Shown: positions 48,140 through 55,246 of the stretch, one piece after another
How positions within the stretch are numbered: position 1 is the stretch's first letter
Layout of the letters: every line of letters starts with the position of its first letter
From: Streptomonospora mangrovi
GTDB taxonomy: Bacteria > Actinomycetota > Actinomycetes > Streptosporangiales > Streptosporangiaceae
Direction: 5' to 3'
Assembly (NCBI RefSeq): GCF_027604915.1
Contig: NZ_JAJAQC010000005.1
Coordinates: 124,001 to 188,000, forward strand
DNA length: 64,000 bases
The notes under the pieces: generated by a model
Database searches by the model: none
The model's input: only the letters and a program-made list of their open reading frames with translations
What the model was told of the DNA's origin: nothing
Translations under genes and position numbers: made by a program

Positions 48140-49870
48140 CTAGGTCCAGCGGTTGGTGATCGGGAGGCGGCGGTCGCGGCCCAGGTTGCGTTTGCTGATC
48201 TTGGGGCCCGGCGGGTACTGGCGGCGTTTGAACTCCGCGCGGTCGACCAGGCTGACGATGTTCTTGACCAGGTCGGCGTCGAACCCGGCCGCGATCAGCT
48301 CGGCCTGGCCCCGGTCGGTGCCGATGTAGGCGTCCAGCAGGCTGTCCACCACGTCGGGGTCGGGCAGGTCGGGCCAGTCGCCCTCGACGGCGCGGTCGAA
48401 GGAGTTCGCCGGGATGGGCGGGGTCGTGCCCTCCTTGGCGGCCGCGCCGTTGCGCCAGCGGGCGAGGTCGCGGACCTGGGTCTTCCAGCAGTCCTTCAGC
48501 GGGGCGTAGCCGCCCACCGAGTCGCCGTAGAGGCTGCCCTCGCCGGTGGCCAGCTCGGTCTTGTCGCCCGTGGCCAGGACCAGGTGCCCCTCCTCGTTGG
48601 ACAGCGCCATCAGCAGGTTGCCGCGCACGCGCGACTCCAGGTCGCGCTCGCCGGCCCGGCCCAGGCCGGCCGCCGACTCGTAGGCGTCGACCATCGGCTT
48701 GACCGACACGGTGCGGCCGTTGATCCCCTGGCGCCGGACCAGGTCCTCGGCGTCCTCGATCTCCTGGGCGGTGGTGGTCCGCCCCGGCATGACCACGCCG
48801 TGGACGTGCTCGGCCCCCAGCGCGTCGACCGCGATGGTCGCGGTCAGCGCGGAGTCGATCCCCCCGGAGAGCCCCACCATGACCGAGGTGAAGCCGTTCT
48901 TGCGGGCGTAGTCGCGCAGGCCCGTGACCAGGGCGGTGTAGACCTCCGCCCGGTCGTCGGTGGGGTTCCTGCGCGGTGTCAGCACCGGGGTGAGCGGCTC
49001 GTAGGCGGCCGGCGGCTCGTCCGAGACCGTGTGGCGCACGATCCGGAACCCCTTGGCCTCGGCCGGCAGCACGGCCGGGTCCTTGGCGCGGGGCAGCTCG
49101 ACGTCGGTCACCAGCAGCGCGTCATCGAACTGCGGCGCCCGCGCGACAAGCTCGCCGTCGGAGTCCACGATGAAGGAGTCGCCCTCGAAGACCAGTTCGT
49201 CCTGGCCGCCGGTCATGTTGACGTACCCCACGGCCGCCCCGGTCTCGCGGGCGCGGCGCTGGCACAGCTCCAGGCGGACGTCGTCCTTGGCCCGCTCGTA
49301 GGGGGAGCCGTTGAGGGTGATCAGCATGCCGGCGCCCGCCCCGCGCACCGCCGACACCGGGCCGCCCTCCTGCCAGAGGTCCTCGCAGATGGCGAAGGCG
49401 ATGTCGGCGCCGTGCAGGCGGACGACGGGCAGGGTGTCGCCCGGCACGAAGTAGCGCGCCTCGTCGAAGACGCCGTAGTTGGGCAGATGGTATTTGGCCG
49501 AGACGAGCCGCAGCTCGCCGTGGTGCAGCAGGGCGAGGGAGTTCTGCGGCGCGCCCGGAGGCTGCCCGAACCGCTCGCCCAGCCCCTCACGCCGGCTGAG
49601 GTAGCCGACGATGACGGGCAGATGCCCCAGCCCCTCCGCCTCCAGCCGCCGCGCAAGGCCGTGGGTGGCCTTGATCGACGCCGAGACGAACCCGTTTCTC
49701 AGGGCAAGGTCCTCGACCGAGTATCCAGTGACGACCATCTCAGGGAATACCGCGAGATGGGCGCCGGCGTCGTTCGCTCGACGGGAGTAAGCGACGACGC
49801 TGTCGCAATTACCTTCCAGGTCGCCCACAGTGGGATTGACCTGGGCCAGAGCTATCCGAAGTTGTACCAC
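48140..49870 (-). CDS. nadE: glutamine-dependent NAD+ synthetase
   Basis: The 576-residue protein makes NAD+ from deamido-NAD+, ATP and glutamine, the last step of NAD synthesis. Residues 1-270 form the nitrilase-like glutaminase domain: FPEMVVTGY (catalytic Glu), KYHLPNYGVFDEARYF (catalytic Lys) and AICEDLWQ (nucleophile Cys). The C-terminal synthetase domain has the PP-loop SGGIDSALTATIAVDALG and ATGDKTELATGEGSLYGDSVGGYAPLKD. The GTG at 49870 begins the conserved LRIALAQVNPTVGD and fits the family length. Upstream there is no ribosome site and a TACCCT sits 7 bases away, so the mRNA may be leaderless. Confidence 0.95.
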   Translation of the reverse strand: MVQLRIALAQVNPTVGDLEGNCDSVVAYSRRANDAGAHLAVFPEMVVTGYSVEDLALRNGFVSASIKATHGLARRLEAEGLGHLPVIVGYLSRREGLGERFGQPPGAPQNSLALLHHGELRLVSAKYHLPNYGVFDEARYFVPGDTLPVVRLHGADIAFAICEDLWQEGGPVSAVRGAGAGMLITLNGSPYERAKDDVRLELCQRRARETGAAVGYVNMTGGQDELVFEGDSFIVDSDGELVARAPQFDDALLVTDVELPRAKDPAVLPAEAKGFRIVRHTVSDEPPAAYEPLTPVLTPRRNPTDDRAEVYTALVTGLRDYARKNGFTSVMVGLSGGIDSALTATIAVDALGAEHVHGVVMPGRTTTAQEIEDAEDLVRRQGINGRTVSVKPMVDAYESAAGLGRAGERDLESRVRGNLLMALSNEEGHLVLATGDKTELATGEGSLYGDSVGGYAPLKDCWKTQVRDLARWRNGAAAKEGTTPPIPANSFDRAVEGDWPDLPDPDVVDSLLDAYIGTDRGQAELIAAGFDADLVKNIVSLVDRAEFKRRQYPPGPKISKRNLGRDRRLPITNRWT

Positions 49871-49900
49871 ACAGGGGAGGGTAGCGAACTCGTTAACACA

Positions 49901-49926
49901 ACGGAAATATGTCACGGAAATATAAC
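49901..49926. promoter_or_regulatory. direct repeat with -10-like box
   Basis: ACGGAAATAT occurs at 49901-49910 and again at 49914-49923, a 13-base period, and the second copy runs into TATAAC at 49921-49926, a good rightward -10 box. The repeats may bind a regulator of the divergent nadE or symporter promoters. Confidence 0.45.
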
Positions 49927-49940
49927 GAGGAGGACAACAA

Positions 49941-50024
49941 TTGATTGTCATCCCATCTATCGACACTGTCCGAAAACCCGCTAACGGGAGCGTTAAATCA
50001 CGTGATGATCATCACACAAGATGA
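49941..50024 (+). CDS. possible 27-codon leader ORF
   Basis: A TTG at 49941 lies seven bases after a perfect GAGGAGG ribosome site (49927-49933) and opens a 27-codon frame ending at 50024. The peptide shows no recognised feature. The strong ribosome site downstream of a -10-like box suggests that something is translated here, possibly a leader peptide for the AGCS gene. An overlapping frame from TTG 49945 is also possible but has a poor composition. Confidence 0.3.
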   Translation: MIVIPSIDTVRKPANGSVKSRDDHHTR

Positions 50025-50466
50025 CACCGCGAGGCATCACACCAGGTCACCGCACGGTTCTGCCACGATGAACACCCTTCGCCCATTCACTGGAGAAACC
50101 ACAGCTCACAGGCATTTCCCGGCATGTGCCGCAAAGGGGCGCGCACTGACCCAGCGCGACCGAGGGCGACCGCCCCGCGACACAAGGCGACCCCCCACCG
50201 GTGCGGCCGCCCCTTGACGCGGAGGGGCGTCTTGCGGTTCACGGAGTTTTCCCGTTACGTTGTCGCGGCCCTAACACCCTGGGGTTGCCAACACCACACT
50301 TCGAATCCGACACACCGGCGACGACCTCGCCGCCGTTCACCGTGCGTGCACCGATCCGCGCACACCGACCGCACCCCCCATCGCGGTGATCCCGCGTCAG
50401 ACGCAAGTTGATGTCGCGGAGCGAGACAGCGCCGTCTCCGCCGACGACGAAGGGAACGATCCCCCC

Positions 50467-51948
50467 GTGGACGCCTTGAACAACGGCATCTTGGCCTTCA
50501 ACGATGCCTTTTGGGCTTATCTGCTCATCCCACTCCTGACCATCCTGGCCATCTACTTCACGATCCGCTCCAAAGCGGTGCAGATCCGGCTGATCCCGGA
50601 GATGTTGCGGGCTCTGACGAGCGACCCGGGCATGTCCGAGGACGGCAAGAAGCCGATCTCCTCCTTCCAGGCGTTCGCGGTCTCGGCCGCCGCCCGCATC
50701 GGCACCGGCAACATCGCCGGTGTGGCCACGGCCATCGCCCTCGGCGGCCCCGGCGCGGTGTTCTGGATGTGGGTCATGGGCCTGCTGGTCGGCTCGGCCT
50801 CCTTCGTGGAGTCCACGCTGGCCCAGCTCTACAAGGTCCGCGGCGGCACCGGCGGCTTCCGCGGCGGCCCGGCCTACTACATGAAGTTCGGCCTCAAGGC
50901 TCCGTGGATGGGCGTCCTCTTCGCCATCACGATCACGCTGACCTTCGCGTTCGTCTTCACGGCGGTGCAGAGCAACACCATCTCCGGCGCCCTGGCGCAG
51001 TCCGTGGAGACCGTCAGCGGCTCGGCCCCCGCCCCGTGGTTCGCCTACGCCGTCGGCATCGTGCTGGCCGCCGTCACCGCCCTGATCATCCTGGGCGGCG
51101 CCAAGCGGATCGCGCAGGTCGCCACCGCGCTGGTGCCGCTCATGGCCGGCATCTACATCCTGCTCGGCCTGGTCATCATCGTGATGAACATCGGCGAGAT
51201 CCCGGGCGTGATCGCCAGCATCGTCTCCCACGCGTTCGGCATCCAGGAGATCGCCGCCGGCGGTGTCGGCACCGCGATCATCCAGGGCGTCCGCCGCGGC
51301 ATGTTCTCCAACGAGGCCGGCCTGGGCTCCGCCCCCAACGCCGGTGCCAGCGCCGCCGTCACCCACCCGGTCAAGCAGGGCCTGGTGCAGACCCTCGGCG
51401 TCTACCTCGACACCCTCATCGTCTGCTCCACCACCGCGTTCATCGTGCTGCTGTCCAACCCGGTCTTCGACGAGACCCGCGGTGCCACGATGACCCAGGA
51501 CGCGGTCGCGGCCAACCTCGGCTCGTGGACGATCCACCTGATGAGCCTGATCATCCTGCTGGTCGCCTACACCTCGGTGCTGGGCAACACCTTCTACGGC
51601 GAGTCCAACGTCGGCTACCTCACCCAGAGCCCGACCGTGATGACGGTCTTCCGCTGGCTGGTCGTCGTGGTGGTCTTCCTCGGCTCCATCGGCTCGGTGG
51701 ACCTCATCTGGAACCTGGCCGACGCGACCATGGGCATCATGGCCCTGATCAACCTGGCGGCCATCGCGCCGCTCGCCGGGGTCGCCATCCGGCTGCTGAA
51801 CGACTACGTCGCCCAGCGCAAGGAGGGCAGGGACCCGGTCTTCACCAAGGACCGGATGCCCGACCTGGTCAACGTGCAGTGCTGGGACGCCTCGGACCTG
51901 CCGAGCGCCGGCCCGGCCTCCGCGACGGGGAGCACCGCTCGGGACTGA
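50467..51948 (+). CDS. AGCS family sodium:alanine/glycine symporter
   Basis: The 493-residue protein imports alanine or glycine together with Na+ across the cytoplasmic membrane. It has about ten to eleven membrane helices. Family motifs include FWAYLLIPLLTILAIYFTIRSKAVQIRLIPEM at the N-terminus, the signature SSFQAFAVSAAARIGTGNIAGVATAIALGGPGAVFWMW, and GMFSNEAGLGSAPNAGASA. I chose the GTG at 50467, which gives the VDALNNGILAFND start expected in the family; AAGGGAA is upstream at a longish distance. An in-frame GTG at 50386 is an alternative. A set of three hairpins follows. Confidence 0.93.
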   Translation: MDALNNGILAFNDAFWAYLLIPLLTILAIYFTIRSKAVQIRLIPEMLRALTSDPGMSEDGKKPISSFQAFAVSAAARIGTGNIAGVATAIALGGPGAVFWMWVMGLLVGSASFVESTLAQLYKVRGGTGGFRGGPAYYMKFGLKAPWMGVLFAITITLTFAFVFTAVQSNTISGALAQSVETVSGSAPAPWFAYAVGIVLAAVTALIILGGAKRIAQVATALVPLMAGIYILLGLVIIVMNIGEIPGVIASIVSHAFGIQEIAAGGVGTAIIQGVRRGMFSNEAGLGSAPNAGASAAVTHPVKQGLVQTLGVYLDTLIVCSTTAFIVLLSNPVFDETRGATMTQDAVAANLGSWTIHLMSLIILLVAYTSVLGNTFYGESNVGYLTQSPTVMTVFRWLVVVVVFLGSIGSVDLIWNLADATMGIMALINLAAIAPLAGVAIRLLNDYVAQRKEGRDPVFTKDRMPDLVNVQCWDASDLPSAGPASATGSTARD

Positions 51949-51973
51949 CCGTCCCGGTCCCGGTTGCCTCCCC

Positions 51974-52015
51974 CCGGAAGGCGCGGTCACCGCTCCCTCG
52001 TGCCGCGCCTTCCGG
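51974..52015. terminator. hairpin 1 of a three-hairpin array
   Basis: CCGGAAGGCGCGG at 51974-51986 pairs perfectly with CCGCGCCTTCCGG at 52003-52015. It is the first structure after the symporter stop codon. Confidence 0.7.
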
Positions 52016-52020
52016 CCCCC

Positions 52021-52049
52021 GGGACCCGGCGGGCCGACCCCCGGGTCCC
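52021..52049. terminator. hairpin 2 of a three-hairpin array
   Basis: GGGACCCGG at 52021-52029 pairs with CCGGGTCCC at 52041-52049 around an 11-base loop. Confidence 0.6.
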
Positions 52050-52065
52050 GGCCTCCCCGAGAACA

Positions 52066-52127
52066 CGCCGCGAGCCCGCGGCCGACGCCTCTCACCACGA
52101 GAGGCGACCGGCCGCGGGCTCGCGGCG
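52066..52127. terminator. hairpin 3, a long two-part stem-loop
   Basis: CGCCGCGAGCCCGCGGCC at 52066-52083 pairs perfectly with 52110-52127. Inside it a second stem, CGCCTCTC (52086-52093) with GAGAGGCG (52099-52106), closes an ACCAC loop. It separates the symporter from the convergent cassette 2 and is likely a bidirectional terminator. Confidence 0.8.
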
Positions 52128-52257
52128 TTGCGGGGGATGGAGGTCCGGGTGAACGTGCGGTGGGGGTGCGAACGGGGTTCCGGTGGCTCCGGGAGGCGCT
52201 GGAACGGCCCGGCACACTCCCGGCGGCCCTCCGGCCGCGCGGGCGCGGCTCCGGGCC

Positions 52258-52713
52258 TCAGAGCACCAGCAGGAGGACCGCCACAAGGGCGACCAGGGCC
52301 GCCGCCGTGCTCGCCGCGACGAGCGCGATGTCCATGCCCCGGGCCAGCCGCCGTCCCGCCTCCGCGCGGTCGCGGGCGGCGGCGGTCGCCGCCGCGACCT
52401 CCGCCAGGCGGTCCTCGACCTCGCCGTCCAGCAGCGCGAGGTCGGAGTCGAGCCGGGCGACCGCCTCGCCGGCGCCGGGCGCGCCCGAGAGCACCTTCGC
52501 CTCCGCCGCCTCCAGCAGCTCCCCGCGCCGCCGCAGCCCCTCGGCCCGCACCCGCTGCCCCTCGCGGATCTCGTCGCCGCGCAGGAGCAGCGGCGGGTAG
52601 TCCAGCCCGTTGTCGGCGAGCCGGGCCGCCGACCGGGCGCACACCCAGCCGCAGACCGCCAGGGTGCCCGCCGCCAGCGGCAGGGTCAGCAGGACGTCGC
52701 TCATCGGCGCCAC
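52258..52713 (-). CDS. cassette 2 gene D: membrane protein with two end helices around a coiled coil
   Basis: A 151-residue protein with membrane helices at both ends (LLTLPLAAGTLAVCGWVCA and IALVAASTAAALVALVAVLLLVL) and a charged coiled coil between. It aligns with gene D of cassette 1: MSDV with MREV, LDYPP with VDFPL, VLSG with VLSG. The GTG at 52713 has GGAG seven bases upstream; the ATG at 52704 is the alternative and starts at the aligned MSDV. It is the last gene of the leftward run A-B-C-D and ends about 130 bases from the hairpin array. No known domain was recognised. Confidence 0.7.
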   Translation of the reverse strand: MAPMSDVLLTLPLAAGTLAVCGWVCARSAARLADNGLDYPPLLLRGDEIREGQRVRAEGLRRRGELLEAAEAKVLSGAPGAGEAVARLDSDLALLDGEVEDRLAEVAAATAAARDRAEAGRRLARGMDIALVAASTAAALVALVAVLLLVL

Positions 52714-52742
52714 TGTGTGTCTCCTCTCGTCGCCGCCGGGGC

Positions 52743-53546
52743 CTAGCGGCCCCGCCGGGTCTGGCGCTCCGACCGCAGTCGCGCGGCGTCGAACCGCCGC
52801 ATCGCGGTGGCGCGGCCGCCGGTGAGTCCCTGGAACACCGCCGACTCGGTCATCCGGGCGGTGCGCTGCCGCGACTCCAGCGCCAGCCGGTCCCTGACGC
52901 GCTGGATCCGCTCCTGGGGGCGCTCCTGGAAGGCGAGGGCCTTCTCGGTCTCGGTGATCGCCAGCTCGTCCACCCCGAGGTTGTCCGGGTGGACCCGCTG
53001 CTGGAAGTTGGCCACGTCCTCCGTGGTGACCGGGTTGATGTCGAGGTCGCGCCCGAACCCCTTCAGGGGCGCCTCGCGCGCCAGCTCCGCCCGTCCCACC
53101 AGCACGCTGTCGAGGAAGGCGGCGTCATCGCCGCCCCGGGCCAAAATCTCCGGGCGGACGCGGGGCACACCGTCACGCACTTCCGCGATTCCCTCGGCGA
53201 CCAGGGCGTCGACCTCCCGCCGCGCCTGGTACTCGTAGGAGTGGTAGGACTTCTCCGAGCGCTTGAGGCTCTCCTGGACCTCGTCCCACCTCTTCTTGAG
53301 GTTGGCCATCCCCCGGCGCAGCGTGCCCGCCTTCTTCGCCGAGAGCACCTTCGCACCGGACCCGTAGCTCTCGATCTGCGCGTCGCGGAAGAGCCGGTCG
53401 GCGCGCTCGACAATGGCATCGGCCTGGGAGCGGCCCGATTCCACGACCGCGCGGGCACCGCGGAAGACCGCGGAGATGCTGGCGACCATGAATCCCATGG
53501 AGCCCAGGGCCAGTCCCCACAGCCCCACGGCGGCGAGCGTCGACAA
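52743..53546 (-). CDS. cassette 2 gene C: membrane-anchored helical protein of unknown function
   Basis: A 267-residue protein with one N-terminal membrane helix (LAAVGLWGLALGSMGFMVASISAVF) and a long charged helical region with probable coiled coils (ANLKKRWDEVQESLKRSEKSYHSYEYQARREVDALVAEG). The C-terminus is Arg-rich. The start is a TTG at 53546, backed by a strong GAGGAGGG ribosome site six bases upstream. Size, position and topology match gene C of cassette 1. No enzyme motif is visible. Confidence 0.7.
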   Translation of the reverse strand: MSTLAAVGLWGLALGSMGFMVASISAVFRGARAVVESGRSQADAIVERADRLFRDAQIESYGSGAKVLSAKKAGTLRRGMANLKKRWDEVQESLKRSEKSYHSYEYQARREVDALVAEGIAEVRDGVPRVRPEILARGGDDAAFLDSVLVGRAELAREAPLKGFGRDLDINPVTTEDVANFQQRVHPDNLGVDELAITETEKALAFQERPQERIQRVRDRLALESRQRTARMTESAVFQGLTGGRATAMRRFDAARLRSERQTRRGR

Positions 53547-53591
53547 CGCGAACCCTCCTCTTCATGCCGCGCACGAGCGCGGAAGCGGACC

Positions 53592-53924
53592 TCAGTCGCC
53601 CAGTCCGTCGACTTCGGACCGGAACTGGGCTCGGATCCGCTGGGCGGACTCCCGAACCTGGGGGGCGGCGGGGCCGGGGGCGCCGGCGCGCTCGCGGGCG
53701 GCGTCGGACAGCAGGTCCCGCCAGGCCGTGGCGTGGCCGAGGGCCGCGCCCAGGCGCCGCTCGGCCTCGATCGCGCGGTCGCTCCGGTCGGTGAGTACCG
53801 CCGTGGTCTCGCCGGGACGGCGGTAGACGCGCAGCCGGGTGAAGCGGCGGCCGCTCCACCAGCTCAGGGCGGCCAGCACGGCGGCGAGCACGGCCGCCGC
53901 CGATGCGACGAGTACGGGAGTCAT
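53592..53924 (-). CDS. cassette 2 gene B: small membrane protein of unknown function
   Basis: A 110-residue protein with an N-terminal membrane helix (VLVASAAAVLAAVLAALSWW) followed by a basic stretch and two helices separated by a Pro/Gly gap (RAIEAERRLGAALGHATAWRDLLSDAARERAGAPGPAAPQVRESAQRIRAQFRSEVDGL). The ATG at 53924 overlaps the stop of gene A as ATGA. It corresponds in place, size and layout to gene B of cassette 1. Confidence 0.68.
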   Translation of the reverse strand: MTPVLVASAAAVLAAVLAALSWWSGRRFTRLRVYRRPGETTAVLTDRSDRAIEAERRLGAALGHATAWRDLLSDAARERAGAPGPAAPQVRESAQRIRAQFRSEVDGLGD

Positions 53925-54397
53925 CGGCGCCTCCCCGTCCGGGCGGGAACGGGAGCGGTGTTGCGGCGGCGCGTCCCCTCGCCGGTGAGGCGGGCGCGGA
54001 CGCCGTCGAGCAGGCCGCGCCTCGGGGGCCGGTCCTTCAGTGTCTGGCGCAGGTTGCCCGCGGCCAACTTGAGGTCGCTGAGGTTCTCGAACTGCCGCTG
54101 GTTGAACCGCCGCCGCTCCTCGGCCAGGGTCACCACGTCCCTCAGTTGCTGCTCGCGGGTCTTCAGCTCCTCGCGGCCGAACGTCTGAGCGGACTCGTAG
54201 GCGGCGACGAGCGCGTCGTTCTGGGCGATCTTCAGGACCTCGGGCGACTGCTTGACGGAGAGTTCGTAGCGCTCCGCGCGGGCCACGAGCATGCGGGCGC
54301 GGGCGCGGCCGGCCCAGCGCAGGCCCACGGCCGCTATCGCCGTGAGGAGGCTGGCCGAGCCCAGCACGATCGGGAAGTTGGCCAGGATCTGGTCCAC
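53921..54397 (-). CDS. cassette 2 gene A: small membrane protein of unknown function
   Basis: A protein of about 158 residues with an N-terminal membrane helix (FPIVLGSASLLTAIAAVGLRWAG) and a long charged helix (SAQTFGREELKTREQQLRDVVTLAEERRRFNQRQFENLSDL), ending in a basic tail with RRGLLDGVRARLTGEGTRRR. I chose the GTG at 54397, which follows a G-rich GGGACGGGGGCGA ribosome site; an ATG at 54454 would add 19 residues without one. It begins the second four-gene cassette, downstream of a DUF4913 gene on the same strand. Confidence 0.65.
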   Translation of the reverse strand: MDQILANFPIVLGSASLLTAIAAVGLRWAGRARARMLVARAERYELSVKQSPEVLKIAQNDALVAAYESAQTFGREELKTREQQLRDVVTLAEERRRFNQRQFENLSDLKLAAGNLRQTLKDRPPRRGLLDGVRARLTGEGTRRRNTAPVPARTGRRR

Positions 54398-54603
54398 ACT
54401 CGCCCCCGTCCCCCTGTGTGCGGCGCGCACCGCGCCCCCGTGCTGACGGGACATTTGTAGTGGCGGGGGGATGCCAGCTTCATCATGGCGGGTTTCACCG
54501 GGCCGACGGCCGGGTGAACAAACGGTATGCGCACGCCCGGACCTGCGGCGGAGTGTGATCCGGGCCGCCGCGCGCGCTGTTCAGCCCGGTGTCACCTGAG
54601 GGC

Positions 54604-55128
54604 CTACCACTCGTCCTCGAACCAGCCCTCGGGCGAGGGGTCGGCCGGCAGCGGGCGCGGCTCCTGGTGGCGGCGCGAGGTGCACTCGCGGAACGGCCCG
54701 GTGTCGCCCAGCAGGATGCCCATCTGGAAGTCGAGGTGGTCGCGGTACCACACGGCCATGCCGGTGCCCGGCTCCCAGCGCAGGACCTCCCAGGCGTGCC
54801 ACAGCGCCTGGAACCGCGACACCGCCTCGGCGTGCCGCCACCACTCCTTGCACCAGCGGAACTGGCCGCCCTCGGGGCGGACGTAGACCGGCAGGAACCG
54901 GTGCCGCACGAACTCCTCGACGTTCTTGAACACCGGCTCGGGCGCGGGCTCCTCGGCGTCCTCGGGGGGCGCCTCGGCGTTCTCGTCCACGCGGGACACC
55001 GCCGTGCCCACGCTGGGGGCCTCACCGGCCAGGGAGTACCCCGGGCCGACGCCGTCCTCGGGCTCGAACGTCGCCACGGTCTCGGGCTGAGCCCCTTCGT
55101 CCGCCCATCCCGGCTCAGCGCTGCTCAT
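54604..55128 (-). CDS. DUF4913 domain protein
   Basis: A 174-residue protein. The first 65 residues are acidic and disordered. The rest is a DUF4913 domain: FKNVEEFVRHRFLPVYVRPEGGQFRWCKEWWRHAEAVSRFQALWHAWEVLRWEPGTGMAVWYRDHLDFQMGILLGDTGPF, with the typical Trp-rich CKEWWRHAEA core. DUF4913 genes are common beside actinobacterial conjugation and type IV secretion-like genes; their role is unknown. The ATG at 55128 follows AGAGGAAG. It lies 118 bases downstream of the basic 577-residue protein gene in the same direction. Confidence 0.85.
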   Translation of the reverse strand: MSSAEPGWADEGAQPETVATFEPEDGVGPGYSLAGEAPSVGTAVSRVDENAEAPPEDAEEPAPEPVFKNVEEFVRHRFLPVYVRPEGGQFRWCKEWWRHAEAVSRFQALWHAWEVLRWEPGTGMAVWYRDHLDFQMGILLGDTGPFRECTSRRHQEPRPLPADPSPEGWFEDEW

Positions 55129-55246
55129 CGCCGCCGCTTCCTCTCCTGTTGACTCCTGTTGACGCTGTGGTGCCGCCGCCGCCCGGTGCGGCGCGCGGCC
55201 GCGCCCGCCCGGCCGCACAGGTGCGGTCGGGCGCCGCGCGGGTGCC

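Larger units (their letters stand above)
49871..50466. other. divergent regulatory region between nadE and the AGCS gene
   Basis: About 600 bases, AT-rich at the left. It holds a 10-base direct repeat (49901-49923), a possible short reading frame (49941-50024) and adjoining palindromes ATCACGTGAT and TGATGATCATCA near 49997-50012. The right half looks non-coding. I found no glycine riboswitch core in front of the symporter gene. Confidence 0.5.

Noticed and set aside
49945-50217. A 90-codon frame upstream of the AGCS gene
   Set aside because: Its C-terminal half has random high-GC composition and its start is poorly spaced from the ribosome site; the shorter 27-codon frame fits the site better.
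50220-50466. Glycine riboswitch before the alanine/glycine symporter
   Set aside because: I looked for the conserved aptamer core and did not find it.
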